Shown here: one piece after another, positions 47,084 through 56,371 of the stretch | How the letters are laid out: every line of letters begins with the position of its first letter | Position numbering within the stretch: position 1 is the first letter of the stretch | From: Catalinimonas niigatensis | GTDB taxonomy: Bacteria > Bacteroidota > Bacteroidia > Cytophagales > Cyclobacteriaceae | Assembly: GCF_030506285.1 (NCBI RefSeq) | Contig: NZ_CP119422.1 | Coordinates: 3,305,001-3,369,000 of the forward strand | Length of the DNA stretch: 64,000 nucleotides | Direction of reading: 5' to 3' | Translations under genes and position numbers: made by a program | Notes under the pieces: model-generated | Databases searched by the model: none | Seen by the model: the letters and a program-made list of their open reading frames with translations, nothing else | Told to the model about the DNA's origin: nothing

Positions 47084-47107
47084 TGGCATAGTGTCTTCAC
47101 TATGCCA
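47084..47107 (-). terminator. terminator of the ohrR-ohr operon
   Basis: A perfect 10-bp stem tggcatagtg/cactatgcca with a 4-nt loop; the preceding A-run (47076-47083) is the U-tract on the minus strand. Confidence 0.85.
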
Positions 47108-47129
47108 CACGATTTAGATACTTAACTGA

Positions 47130-47570
47130 CTATGCTACCGAAAGTTCTTCTGTGCTTACCTCCAGCACTACGTCTATGTTATTTCTTGTCGCATTGGAGT
47201 AAGGACATACCTGATGCGCTTTGTTCACCAGTTCTTCGGCTTGCTCCTGAGACACTTCCGGTACACTTACTTTCAGGGTGACGGCGAGGCCAAAGCCCCC
47301 TTCCTGGTTAGAACCAATCCCTACTTCCGCTGCTACCGCAGTGGTTCCGGTTTTTACTTTGGCCTGTCTGATCACCATATTCAGGGCACTATCAAAGCAG
47401 GCGGCATAGCCAGCAGCAAAAAGTTGTTCAGGATTGGTATACGCACCACCTTGTCCACCCATTTCCTTGGGTACTCTTACTTCAAAATCTAAAATACCAT
47501 CTGAGGATTTTACTTTTCCATTGCGTCCTCCGCTTGCACTTGCTTTGGCTGTATATACTGGATTGATCAT
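47130..47570 (-). CDS. ohr: organic hydroperoxide resistance protein Ohr
   Basis: 146 residues from the ATG at 47570; the ATG at 47579 is also possible. The OsmC/Ohr fold has the two reactive cysteines: Cys58 in AACFDSAL and Cys122 in QVCPYSNATR. YTAKASASGGRNG is the conserved N-terminus. It reduces organic hydroperoxides, using lipoylated or dithiol partners, in the cytoplasm. It is the second gene after an OhrR-like repressor (gap about 31 nt) and is probably induced by organic peroxides through it. Confidence 0.95.
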   Translation of the reverse strand: MINPVYTAKASASGGRNGKVKSSDGILDFEVRVPKEMGGQGGAYTNPEQLFAAGYAACFDSALNMVIRQAKVKTGTTAVAAEVGIGSNQEGGFGLAVTLKVSVPEVSQEQAEELVNKAHQVCPYSNATRNNIDVVLEVSTEELSVA

Positions 47571-47601
47571 AATAAACATTATTAAAGGGTTATGAAATGC
47601 A

Positions 47602-48024
47602 TTAAAGTTGACGAATAGCCTGTAGCGTTTGCGTCACACTTTCTTTGAGTTGTTTTAACTTTTCTTCAGAAATATGAAATTGACTAACAAGTTGTTCAGG
47701 GATATGCTGCGCTTTTTCCTTCAGTTTTCTACCTTCTTCGGTTAGAAAAACTTCTACCACACGCTCATCTTTGGGGCTTCTTTTTCGGATCAGTAAGCCT
47801 CTTTGTTCCAGTCTTTTCAGCAATGGTGTCAGCGTTCCGCTATCCAGATAAAGCTTTTTTCCCAATGTTTTCACATTGATCTTATCTTCTTCCCACAATA
47901 CCAAAAAAACCAAGTACTGTGGATAAGTAAGTGAAAGCGCATCCAACAGAGGACGATAAATACTGGTAATCTGTCTTGATAAAGCATATACCGGAAAACA
48001 AATCTGTCGATCGAGGGTCAGCAT
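47602..48024 (-). CDS. ohrR: MarR-family repressor OhrR
   Basis: 140 residues from the ATG at 48024, chosen because the conserved N-terminus MLTLDRQICFPVYALSRQ begins there. The winged helix is clear (VKTLGKKLYLDSGTLTPLL, KRSPKDERVVEVFLTEEG), and Cys9 fits the redox-sensing cysteine of OhrR, which is oxidised by organic hydroperoxides to release DNA. It precedes ohr on the same strand. A 14-bp perfect palindrome (48043-48056) sits 19 nt upstream of the start, consistent with autoregulation of the operon. Confidence 0.93.
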   Translation of the reverse strand: MLTLDRQICFPVYALSRQITSIYRPLLDALSLTYPQYLVFLVLWEEDKINVKTLGKKLYLDSGTLTPLLKRLEQRGLLIRKRSPKDERVVEVFLTEEGRKLKEKAQHIPEQLVSQFHISEEKLKQLKESVTQTLQAIRQL

Positions 48025-48042
48025 ATCAATTTTGTAAAATTT

Positions 48043-48056
48043 AATTGTGCACAATT
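48043..48056. promoter_or_regulatory. likely OhrR operator
   Basis: The perfect palindrome aattgtgcacaatt, extending imperfectly to tttaattgtgcacaatttaaa, resembles MarR/OhrR operators of the form aattgtatacaatt. It is in the promoter position of ohrR-ohr. Confidence 0.7.
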
Positions 48057-48214
48057 TAAATATACCAACGTAGCTATCTTAGCCAGGTTTCAAAAATCTA
48101 TCAAAACTTCTTTCTGAAGAATGATCTCAGATAAGGAAGTGGGCTAAATTTGATTCAGCGCTTGCCACTAAATATGTGTAAAGAAAGGCTTATTCTCTCT
48201 ATCTGCTCCTGCTT

Positions 48215-48658
48215 TTAGATATGAGCCACTTCGGTAAGACATTGGGTATAAATTTGGGCGGCCTGCTGAATATCCACTTGTTCCAGTTCCAACATGGTTT
48301 CCAAACCTTCCAGTTTGGCATCGCACGCACGGGTTTTCTCCAGCTTGGTGGATAAGCTGTGAGACTTCATCATCCCGTTGACGATGACCGCAGCAACAGA
48401 AAGGATAGAGGCAGACAGGCACAGTAACTGCCAAACCGGGATGCCGAATGACATCACATTTTTAGCAGTATCCACAAAATCTTCCCCACCAACGCCCGGC
48501 CCAACAGTCAGTGCGGCAGCCACTGCACTGGCAATAATAGAAGTATTGATAAGTCTGGCATTCCAGGGCTCATTTTTGGCGAGATATTCAGCGAGCGCTT
48601 TCCGCTTGTCCCGGATTTTTGTTAAGAGAACTTTGCTATCTTTTGCTGTCTCTAACAT
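48215..48658 (-). CDS. hypothetical two-helix membrane protein
   Basis: 147 residues. A charged N-terminal helix precedes two membrane helices (about residues 37-56 and 78-95), followed by a long amphipathic C-terminal helix. This topology recalls SLATT/DUF4231-type membrane effectors, but I could not confirm the family. No signal peptide. The gene lies alone between ohrR and a TonB receptor, all on the minus strand but with gaps over 150 nt. Confidence 0.55.
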   Translation of the reverse strand: MLETAKDSKVLLTKIRDKRKALAEYLAKNEPWNARLINTSIIASAVAAALTVGPGVGGEDFVDTAKNVMSFGIPVWQLLCLSASILSVAAVIVNGMMKSHSLSTKLEKTRACDAKLEGLETMLELEQVDIQQAAQIYTQCLTEVAHI

Positions 48659-48870
48659 TTGTGGCGTATTAGGTGGTAAGGAAATTCAAGGGGTTTGCAG
48701 AAGGCAAACTCATTAAAAATAGCTTATGATAAATATATCAATTTTAATCTATACTACCATATTCTACCCTCGCACTCTCTTACAACGCACACTGAGTTAT
48801 TAGAGCTATCAGGTTTCCAGAAAATCAGACTGTCTTGCAGGTAAAATCATCTTTATGTAGAAATCAACTG

Positions 48871-51246
48871 TTAAAACTCCACCCTGTACGTCAATATAGG
48901 GATTAGACCAAGCTGGTATTTAGTAATGACTTCTCCTTCTACAGTATCGTAGTATTGAAAAGCGACGTTCTGGTTGTTGAGGGCATTTTGCAAGTCCAAT
49001 GACCATACCGAAGTATAGCCTGCCTTGTTGGTTCGCAGACTGAGGCGAAAATCTACTTTAAAATAATCGCTCAACTGATCGGAAAAAGCCTGAGCGTCTA
49101 TGAAAATAGTTTCCTGCTGCTGCTGAGAGGCTTGTGCATCTATTGGCGTCACGCGTAATCCGCCCAAGTAGACAGAACGCAGATTGATGCCCAATACCCG
49201 CTGTTTGTCATCACTGTTCCAGCTGTATTCCTTGCCTCCGGTAAAGCTGAAGGCATAATTTCCGTTAAAGCGAGTATCTCTTTCTACGCCATCCGCTGCC
49301 GTGTATTTGGATTCATAAAGCGAACTGCTCAACAGCAAATAATAACTTTCGGCCAGGCTTTTTTCCAGCGTCACTTCCAGTCCGTAATTTTTGCCGGTTC
49401 CTTCATTCACCAGTTCTTCGGTGACAAATCCCTCAAACACATTCAAAGCCGAGAAAGTATTGTTTGGGTCCTGTGAAATAGGAACGTTGAACAAATCCTG
49501 ATAATAAGCTTCGGTACGCAGGCTCAGAGAAGTATTCCATTGCAGGTGATAACTCAGCACATAGTGATGGGCTTTGGTAAAATCCAGGTCCTGATTGGGA
49601 TTTCCTGCCACACCCTCCACGCTAGAGAAGTAAATCCCTGGCAGTTGTAGTTGACTGTGCAGGCCATAGGCCAGGCTAAGGGACTGATTATCTTTTATCT
49701 CCCATTCCAGGGTAGCGCGTGGTTCTAGTGAAAAGGCATCACTCAGGCTAAAGTACATAGCATGCAAACCTGCTCTGAAGCTCAGCGGAAAAGTAAAATC
49801 TTTGGTCCATTGCAGATAAGGTTGATACAGCTGCCCACCCCCTTCGCCGGATTCCAGTGTTTGCAATGTTCCGCCAAGCGGACTTTCACGGCTCAGCAGA
49901 TCATAGTGCAGATTATTAAAGATAAGACCGCCTCTTAACGACTGACTGTGGGCCAGCTTACGGGTGAGGCTGGTGTTCAGAGAGATTCTGTTTTCACGAT
50001 AATTGTCTTCTTCCAGTCTTACCGCATTATAATCCTCATCCAGACGGTCGCCGTAACGGTCGCTGCTCAGAGCGGAAATTGCCAGACTGGTTCTCCAGAA
50101 AGTCTGCTCATTGATGGGTAAGGCATGGGTCATCCCTATCACGCCCATATCGTTGGTGAAAGTCACATCATAGCGATCTTCCTGACTTTCCCAGTCGGCA
50201 GAGTCGCGTGGGGCTTCAAACACATTTTTGCCTAAGCCTCCCATCCCGAAGATGCTGAACTCACCACTATTTTCGGTAGGTAAAGACAGGTGAAAAGCCA
50301 GATCCTGAAAAGTGATGGCTTCACCACCAAAGTCCAAACCCAGGCCGTTGGTCAACAAACCTACCGTAGAATAACGATAATTAGCAAGGTAAGAGGCTTC
50401 CCCTCCTTCTTTAAAAGGACCTTCGGCAGCAAATTCCAGACCGATCAATCCTAGCTGTGCGGTGTATTCTCGCTGCTGGCTATTGCCTTTGCGCAGTTTC
50501 ATGTCAAATACGCCGCCTATGCTGTTGCCAAAAGGAGCAGGAAAAGCACCGGTAAGAAAAGCAGAGTTGCCCAGCATCTGTGCGCTGAGTACCGACTGGC
50601 TACCTCCTCCCTGTACCCGGCGGTCATTGAAAGTCCCTGCATTGGAAAGGTGATTAGGATTCACAATGTCTATGCCTTCTAAGCGCCAAAGTACACTGTT
50701 GGGAGAATTGCCTCTCACTGAGATATGATTTGCCTGATCGTTGGTGCCTACTACACCGGGGAAAGAAGTAGCCAGTCGGGCAGGATCGAAGAAGGTAGCA
50801 GCATAGCGCCGGCTTTCTTCCACCGTAAATTCACGACTGCTCACCGGATCAATGTTAGGAGAGGGAGCTACGCTTTCTCCGCTAATCACCACTTCTTCCA
50901 GATTACGCGGCGATTCTCTGAGAGAAACTTGAAGCACTGTTTCTTTACCGGTATTTACCAGCAGTTCGGGATTGAGATAAGATTGGTAGCCTACAAAGCT
51001 CACCTGTAGCACGTACCTGTCAGCAGACACCTCTTCCAGGATAAACTTACCATCTTCACCCGTAGTGGTGCCTATGAGTGGGTCAGTGTCTAACAGATAA
51101 ACGGCTGCGCCGGGGAGCGGCTGCCTGGTTTCTGCATCCACCACCTGCCCCCGTATGGTTTGCGTCAGTGACTGCGCATAAATAGTTTGAAAAAAGGCGA
51201 AGATAAAAGAGATAAAAATGCTTATAAAAAGAGTCGGCTGCTTCAT
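48871..51246 (-). CDS. TonB-dependent outer-membrane receptor
   Basis: 791 residues from the ATG at 51246, which places a signal peptide (MKQPTLFISIFISFIFAFFQ, then TIYAQS) first. Domains are a carboxypeptidase-regulatory-like domain (about 25-110: GQVVDAETRQPLPGAAVYL), a plug (about 130-250, with ISVRGNSPNSVLWRLEGIDI) and a beta barrel ending in the aromatic-rich LGLIPILTYRVEF. It should transport a large ligand across the outer membrane using TonB energy. There is no SusD partner next to it, so this is not a classical Sus locus. The C-terminal Phe is correct for BAM-mediated insertion. Confidence 0.93.
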   Translation of the reverse strand: MKQPTLFISIFISFIFAFFQTIYAQSLTQTIRGQVVDAETRQPLPGAAVYLLDTDPLIGTTTGEDGKFILEEVSADRYVLQVSFVGYQSYLNPELLVNTGKETVLQVSLRESPRNLEEVVISGESVAPSPNIDPVSSREFTVEESRRYAATFFDPARLATSFPGVVGTNDQANHISVRGNSPNSVLWRLEGIDIVNPNHLSNAGTFNDRRVQGGGSQSVLSAQMLGNSAFLTGAFPAPFGNSIGGVFDMKLRKGNSQQREYTAQLGLIGLEFAAEGPFKEGGEASYLANYRYSTVGLLTNGLGLDFGGEAITFQDLAFHLSLPTENSGEFSIFGMGGLGKNVFEAPRDSADWESQEDRYDVTFTNDMGVIGMTHALPINEQTFWRTSLAISALSSDRYGDRLDEDYNAVRLEEDNYRENRISLNTSLTRKLAHSQSLRGGLIFNNLHYDLLSRESPLGGTLQTLESGEGGGQLYQPYLQWTKDFTFPLSFRAGLHAMYFSLSDAFSLEPRATLEWEIKDNQSLSLAYGLHSQLQLPGIYFSSVEGVAGNPNQDLDFTKAHHYVLSYHLQWNTSLSLRTEAYYQDLFNVPISQDPNNTFSALNVFEGFVTEELVNEGTGKNYGLEVTLEKSLAESYYLLLSSSLYESKYTAADGVERDTRFNGNYAFSFTGGKEYSWNSDDKQRVLGINLRSVYLGGLRVTPIDAQASQQQQETIFIDAQAFSDQLSDYFKVDFRLSLRTNKAGYTSVWSLDLQNALNNQNVAFQYYDTVEGEVITKYQLGLIPILTYRVEF

Positions 51247-51416
51247 GGTTATTTCAGGATCTTCGGATCGGTATGAGTCACGAAAATACAATATTTTAGC
51301 TTAGCTGCTCAATGATTTTTGTCAGGTGGATTTGGAAAAAGAAAAGCAGCAAGGGTGATCAGTGGCCGCTTTGGATATCGGTCACTCACCAGAGGCTAGC
51401 GACTGTACTACATCAT

Positions 51417-51457
51417 TTACCCTGCACATTCAACTGGCTCATAATTTCTTCAATGGC
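51417..51457. repeat. 41-bp direct repeat, copy 1 (tricorn 3'-end remnant)
   Basis: Identical at 40 of 41 positions to 51988-52028, offset 571 nt. On the minus strand it encodes AIEEIMSQLNVQGK plus a stop, and the related frame continues upstream as KSDQKLDPV. It therefore looks like a broken copy of the tricorn gene's 3' end on the far side of the hicBA module. Confidence 0.85.
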
Positions 51458-51506
51458 AACCGGATCAAGTTTCTGGTCGCTTTTAAAGTTACTTCCGTGG
51501 GATTAA

Positions 51507-51695
51507 TTACTTAGCAGGCGGGATGCTCAGTTGCTGACAGACTTTCTTGCACAGCAGATCAGATAGCTCACGATGACGACCCACCGCCGACTGTTGTCCG
51601 TTGGCCGGGTTCTGATAGATAGCATGGTTGGCTCCTTCACGCAATAATACGCAGCCATGTTGACGCAGATGTTTGATCAATTGATTTCGTTTCAC
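51507..51695 (-). CDS. hicA: HicA-type toxin
   Basis: A 62-residue protein with the HicA double-stranded RNA-binding fold: MKRNQLIKHLRQHGCVLLR, EGANHAIYQNP and VGRHRELSDLLCKKVCQQL, including the catalytic His of GANHAIY. It is an mRNA interferase that blocks translation until bound by HicB. It overlaps hicB by 4 nt (ATGA), typical of TA operons. Here the antitoxin gene comes first, an arrangement known for a subset of hic loci. Confidence 0.92.
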   Translation of the reverse strand: MKRNQLIKHLRQHGCVLLREGANHAIYQNPANGQQSAVGRHRELSDLLCKKVCQQLSIPPAK

Positions 51696-51910
51696 GAAAT
51701 CAATTCTAATTCTTCCCGAATAACCTGTCTGCCCTGATAGGCTTTCTCAGTGGCTTCCCGGTTTACTTCCATAAGAAGTTGTAATGCATCTAGTAAATTG
51801 GCTTTGACTTCTTCTATGCTCTTACCCTGAGAGATAGCAGCCGGTAATTCTTCTACCTGACCTACGTACCAACCTTGGGAATCTTGTTCTATGATAGCGG
51901 TAAACTTCAT
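51692..51910 (-). CDS. hicB: HicB-type antitoxin
   Basis: 72 residues from the ATG at 51910 (MKFTAIIEQDSQGWYVGQV); an extended reading to 52000 runs into the tricorn gene. It has the HicB partial RNase H-like fold (EELPAAISQGKSIEEVKANL), which neutralises HicA. There is no added C-terminal DNA-binding domain, so it is a short antitoxin. It is upstream of hicA with a 4-nt overlap. The module lies between two copies of a 41-bp repeat. Confidence 0.9.
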   Translation of the reverse strand: MKFTAIIEQDSQGWYVGQVEELPAAISQGKSIEEVKANLLDALQLLMEVNREATEKAYQGRQVIREELELIS

Positions 51911-51983
51911 GGTGATTTTTTTCTCAAAGATAAGGTATTTAACGTAAGTGTTTTTATCACAAAGTACCAAAACTACAATTCTT

Positions 51984-54900
51984 CTACTTACCCTGCACAT
52001 TCAATTGGCTCATAATTTCTTCAATGGCCCGATCTAATTGAGGCTGCTTATTATCCAGTCGGTCTTTGAAAGTCTGGGCGACATGGATATCCGGTTTCAC
52101 CCCTTCTTTTTCCAGGTTTTTGCCATCCAAAGTATAGCAACCCCAGGAAGGAAGACGGTAGAATGAACCATCTACCAGACCTTTGCCGGAGGTAAAAATA
52201 ATCCAGCGATAAGTTTCTGTACCTATAATGGTTCCCAAACCTAAAGCTTTGAAACCAGCAGCCGTCATTTCCGCATCACTCAGACTCTGTTCGTTGACCA
52301 GCAACACAATAGGTTTGGCAGCGGGAGCAAAGTTAGGTTGAGAAGTAGCTGTTCCACCGCGGTATTTCCACTGCAGATAAGGCTTACGGCTCAGAAAGTT
52401 GAGCACCATATCATGCACATTGCCCCCGGTATTGTAGCGCAGGTCCAGAATCAGAGCTTCTCTCTCATCGGCTTCGGCAACCATCTCTTCGGCAAAAGCT
52501 TCGTAAGAACCCATGCCCATATTTTTCATATGTACATAGGCAATACGCTCATCAGCTTTTTCATTGACATACTGCTGATTTTCTTCTATCCACTCGTCAT
52601 ATAGGTTGGTACGAATGGCATAATAGGAAGTAGGATGCAACTTGACTTCATGTGCTTTGCCTCTCCTCTGAAAAGTCAGCAGTACTTCATCCTTACCGCT
52701 GGGCTTGGTGAAATAATATTCCCGATTTTTGGTGGTATCAATGGCTTCTCCATTCACACGGGTCAGCCTATCGCCCGGCTGTATGTCTTTTCCTTTGACA
52801 TCGGCAGGACTGTTTTTGACGATATGCGTTACCTCATAAGGATTGTCTTCAGAAAACTGTATGCCTGTCGCCAAAGTATTGAAATCATAATAGGCCTTTT
52901 CTTCCTCGCCGTTGGAGTAAAAGCCCAGGTGGGACGAGTTTAACTCTCCCAGCAGATTATCAGTTAGGTGGCGCAGGTCTGAACGGGAATTGATATAAGG
53001 CAGAAACGCAGCGTATTTATCCCGCATGGCCTGCCAGTCAATGCCGTGAAAATCTTCGTTGTAGAAATTTTCTTCCAGATTGGCCCATAGCTCATAATAC
53101 ATTTGCTCAAACTCATCCTCAAGCTTACGGCTAAATTGATAGGAAATATCAATGGCTTCAACCTTGCCTGCCTCCGGGTCAAGGGTATGGATTTTATCAT
53201 CGGCCCATAGGTAGTAATTGTCCTCTGCTTTGGCAATACCAAAACCATACACATTTTCCAGCCCTTCTATTTTTTCGGTTTTATCATCTTCAAAAGGTTC
53301 TATTGTCGTTTTCCAGAGACTGTTTTTACCTTTGTCATGATTAGAAATGTAAAAGACGATCAGCTTTTCATCTTTCTGAATGACATAGGGGTCTGACTGC
53401 TCTCCCACACTGGTGCTCACCTGATCCAGCCGTTTCATCAAATCCTCAAAGTTGATTTCTACTTTTACCTTCTCTTTTTCATCATCTTCAGCTTCATCCT
53501 TATCTTTGTTGTTCTTCTTCTTGTCTTTGCCTTCATCATCCTCTTCCTTGTCTTCCTCTTTAAATAGCTCATCAAATTTATCTGAACGATAGGGTTTTTC
53601 GTAGCGGTCAAAATGCATGCGGTAGATATGAGCGTCTTTGGTTCCAAAAGGATAACCGGGGTTGGTACGGTCGGTAGAGAGGAAAAGCGACTTGCCATCA
53701 GGCGACCAGAAGGGTTGGACCTCCGATACACCCGTGCTGGTGATGTTGGTACTCTCGCCCGAATTCAGATCATGTACAAAAATGTCTTGCTCAAAATCCC
53801 GGTAAGCGGTGTAGACCACATACTGATCATCAGGTGAGAAATATGGAGTAGAACTATAAAAGCCCCAGATCTCATCTTCAGCCAGCGTCTGGCTGCTGAA
53901 GTTTTCCAGGTCCATGAGCTTTATTTCATTTCTTCCACTCAAATATACCGCTTTGGTTTTATCAGTGTTGAGCGACATCTGCCGGTTATTCTGGGTATCG
54001 CTGGTCAGCTCTTTTACGGTGCCACTGCCATCGGCAGCCATGGTAAACCAGTTCTGGTAACCGTTGACCGTCTGGCTGAAGATCAGGTTTTTGTCATCTT
54101 TGAGCCAGCTGACTTCGCTCACTCTGCCCATGGGATTGGTTTCCAGTTGCTTCACGTATTTACCCTTCACATCCGACACAAAGAGCTCACCACGGGAGAC
54201 GAAAGCCAGTTTCTTATTGTCAGAAGAGACATCAAAGTAGGAAATTTTATCTTTCACATTAAAATCCTGGGCTTTGTTAAGCGTCAGGTTGCGGGGCACA
54301 CTAAAGCTTAGCTTTTCTGTAGAACCATCATTAGCATGGTAGACATGCAACTGATAGTCTTTGACAAATACGATCTTCTCTCCGTTGGCTGATACCTGCG
54401 GATGCATCACCGAAGAGTTGTAATCGGTAAGCGGCTGTTGGCTGCCATCTTCCTGCAACTGATATAAATTGTACTCTCCGTTGGCTTCGGTAGAGACAAA
54501 GAAAACTTTACCATCCTGAGAAATGGTCGTCCACATCTCTTTTCCTTCGTAGTCGGTATATTTTTTAAATTCTCCTGTGCTGGGATTATAGGATTTGATA
54601 TCAGGGCTGTAGGCACCTTTATAGCCTTTACGACTGGCAAAACGCGCGCTCTCCCATGTTTCGTTAAAGAACAATTCTCCCGAAGAAGGATGCTCCACCA
54701 CATCATGCACGGTATTGAAATAATTGCCAAACAGCCGCTGTGGTGTTCCTCCATTTACATTCACCTTGTAAGCAGAAAAGCTGTTTTCCCGGTCAGAAGT
54801 AAAGTAGATGTGCTGCGAATCCCATGACCAGGAGTCCACTTCGTCCGAAGCTTCATGAAAAGTAAGTTGCTGAATTTCCCCTCCGTCAATAGGAGTCAGG

Positions 54901-55178
54901 AAGATATCCTCACTACCATACTGGGAACCGGTAAAAGCAATCCACTGTCCATTGGGGGAGATATAAGGGTGGGTTTCTTCACCTTCCATGCCAGTCAGAC
55001 GCATCGCCAGTTTCTGCCCTTCGTCCAGGCGCCACAGATCGCCTTCATAACTGAACACAATACTTTGCCCGTCCGGTGAGATGGTAGGATGTGCAGCAAA
55101 GTAGACATCTCCTTTCTGCGCATAGCTGAAAATAGGAAGCAAAAAGATCAGGGATAGCAATCTTGTGTAATCTCTCAT
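51984..55178 (-). CDS. tricorn-like protease with beta-propeller, PDZ and S41 domains
   Basis: 1,064 residues with a signal peptide (LLSLIFLLPIFSYAQ). The N-terminal half has PD40/WD40-like propeller repeats (SPDGQSIVFSYEGDLW, SPNGQWIAF and SPDDQYVVYTAYRDFEQ). An acidic low-complexity linker (residues about 545-575, DEGKDKKKNNKDKDE) follows. A PDZ domain lies near 785-860 (GKDIQPGDRLTRVNGEAID), then an S41 serine peptidase domain with NEQSLSDAEMTAAG containing the nucleophile. This is tricorn protease architecture, but exported. It probably degrades peptides in the periplasm with the amidohydrolase gene just upstream. The last 13 codons are duplicated at 51417. Confidence 0.93.
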   Translation of the reverse strand: MRDYTRLLSLIFLLPIFSYAQKGDVYFAAHPTISPDGQSIVFSYEGDLWRLDEGQKLAMRLTGMEGEETHPYISPNGQWIAFTGSQYGSEDIFLTPIDGGEIQQLTFHEASDEVDSWSWDSQHIYFTSDRENSFSAYKVNVNGGTPQRLFGNYFNTVHDVVEHPSSGELFFNETWESARFASRKGYKGAYSPDIKSYNPSTGEFKKYTDYEGKEMWTTISQDGKVFFVSTEANGEYNLYQLQEDGSQQPLTDYNSSVMHPQVSANGEKIVFVKDYQLHVYHANDGSTEKLSFSVPRNLTLNKAQDFNVKDKISYFDVSSDNKKLAFVSRGELFVSDVKGKYVKQLETNPMGRVSEVSWLKDDKNLIFSQTVNGYQNWFTMAADGSGTVKELTSDTQNNRQMSLNTDKTKAVYLSGRNEIKLMDLENFSSQTLAEDEIWGFYSSTPYFSPDDQYVVYTAYRDFEQDIFVHDLNSGESTNITSTGVSEVQPFWSPDGKSLFLSTDRTNPGYPFGTKDAHIYRMHFDRYEKPYRSDKFDELFKEEDKEEDDEGKDKKKNNKDKDEAEDDEKEKVKVEINFEDLMKRLDQVSTSVGEQSDPYVIQKDEKLIVFYISNHDKGKNSLWKTTIEPFEDDKTEKIEGLENVYGFGIAKAEDNYYLWADDKIHTLDPEAGKVEAIDISYQFSRKLEDEFEQMYYELWANLEENFYNEDFHGIDWQAMRDKYAAFLPYINSRSDLRHLTDNLLGELNSSHLGFYSNGEEEKAYYDFNTLATGIQFSEDNPYEVTHIVKNSPADVKGKDIQPGDRLTRVNGEAIDTTKNREYYFTKPSGKDEVLLTFQRRGKAHEVKLHPTSYYAIRTNLYDEWIEENQQYVNEKADERIAYVHMKNMGMGSYEAFAEEMVAEADEREALILDLRYNTGGNVHDMVLNFLSRKPYLQWKYRGGTATSQPNFAPAAKPIVLLVNEQSLSDAEMTAAGFKALGLGTIIGTETYRWIIFTSGKGLVDGSFYRLPSWGCYTLDGKNLEKEGVKPDIHVAQTFKDRLDNKQPQLDRAIEEIMSQLNVQGK
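51988..52028. repeat. 41-bp direct repeat, copy 2 (inside the tricorn gene 3' end)
   Basis: The functional copy, containing the last 13 codons of the tricorn-like gene plus its stop. With copy 1 it brackets a 530-bp segment that carries hicB and hicA. Confidence 0.85.
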
Positions 55179-55213
55179 GATATTAGGTTTCTGTTGTTCA
55201 ATCTTTATTTTCT

Positions 55214-56359
55214 CTATTCAGGAAAGAGTGAGGCATCCATGCTGGGGATGAGGCTCATGGCATTTTTATAGTAAACCTTCTTTAGCACTTCATCCGGCAG
55301 ATCCAGGCCGTACATCCTCCAGAAGGCATGGTATCTTTTATGATAAGGGAAATACTCATCAGCGGTTTCCAACACCCTGAAATAAGTAGGGAACTCCTCC
55401 GGCTGCCAGCTGTCTTTACCAAAAATAATTCTATCCTGGTATTTGATGAAAAAAGCTTTGGCATGCCGTGGCTGTCTGCCCAGTTCGGCAATGACTGCGC
55501 CTATGCCTACATACATATTGGGATATCTTTCCATCAGTTCGCCCAGATGATCCAGGTCATTGGCATACCAGCCCATGTGGGCATTGATGAATTTGGTGTT
55601 GGGATGCTTGGCAAACACATGATGCTGCTCCTCTATGATTTGTTCCCATGGCGCAGGGTCAGTGGCAGTGCGCTTACGGCCTGTATGGGTTTTCAGTTCT
55701 AACCAGCGTTCATTTTTGGCATCCAAGGAATCCCAGAAAGGCTTAGGATCAGCGGAATGGATGAGTACCGGAATGCCCAGCTCACCACATTTGGCCCAGA
55801 TAGGATCAAGGCAGGGATCGTCTACCGCTACTCTGTTGCCATGCACATCTTTGACACTCAAGCCCAGGCTTTTAAAGATTTTCAATCCTTTGGCACCGTT
55901 CTTCACATCTTCTTCCAGTTCCTTCACTGCATTTTCCACCCAACCTTCTTTACCAATATTCCTGAATGAGACATTGGTAAAGAGGATAAAGCGATTAGGG
56001 TATTCCTTCTGTATCTTTTCCATGGACTTGGCCAGATGCTCAGTAGAATTGATATCAAAACCGGCGGGTGACCTTTTGAATCCACGTCCGCTGAGGTTGA
56101 CCATCACCGCCATGTTCAGGGTGTCCATGGAGGCAATGGTGGCCGCCAGATCCTGCTCCGGCATGTTGTACTGATGGCTGTGGATATCCACAAAGGGAAA
56201 TTTAGCCCGCTTTACGATATGCTCCGGCACTACCAAAGTGGAAGGCGGATCATATTCTTCAAAACTCAAAATCAGTGTATCCTTTGGGGCTTCTTCCTGG
56301 GCCTGAACTCCTAAGCTGCTCATGAAGCAGCAGCTAAGCGCAATTACAATTTTTTTCAC
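55214..56359 (-). CDS. exported amidohydrolase-family protein
   Basis: 381 residues with a signal peptide (MKKIVIALSCCFMSSLGVQAQ). A TIM-barrel amidohydrolase_2 domain is indicated by FVDIHSHQYN, AKGLKIFKSLGL, VLIHSADPKP, KFINAHMGWY and IIFGKDSWQP, which carry the metal-binding His and Asp residues. Family members hydrolyse or decarboxylate small substrates; this one acts outside the cytoplasm. It starts 12 nt after the NagX-like gene and ends 35 nt before the tricorn-like gene, so the three probably form one operon for breakdown of an external substrate. Confidence 0.88.
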   Translation of the reverse strand: MKKIVIALSCCFMSSLGVQAQEEAPKDTLILSFEEYDPPSTLVVPEHIVKRAKFPFVDIHSHQYNMPEQDLAATIASMDTLNMAVMVNLSGRGFKRSPAGFDINSTEHLAKSMEKIQKEYPNRFILFTNVSFRNIGKEGWVENAVKELEEDVKNGAKGLKIFKSLGLSVKDVHGNRVAVDDPCLDPIWAKCGELGIPVLIHSADPKPFWDSLDAKNERWLELKTHTGRKRTATDPAPWEQIIEEQHHVFAKHPNTKFINAHMGWYANDLDHLGELMERYPNMYVGIGAVIAELGRQPRHAKAFFIKYQDRIIFGKDSWQPEEFPTYFRVLETADEYFPYHKRYHAFWRMYGLDLPDEVLKKVYYKNAMSLIPSMDASLFPE

Positions 56360-56371
56360 AAATAGAAGGAG

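Noticed and set aside
51312-51506. 64-codon plus-strand open frame
   Set aside because: It runs antisense through the tricorn 3'-end remnant and has no family resemblance.
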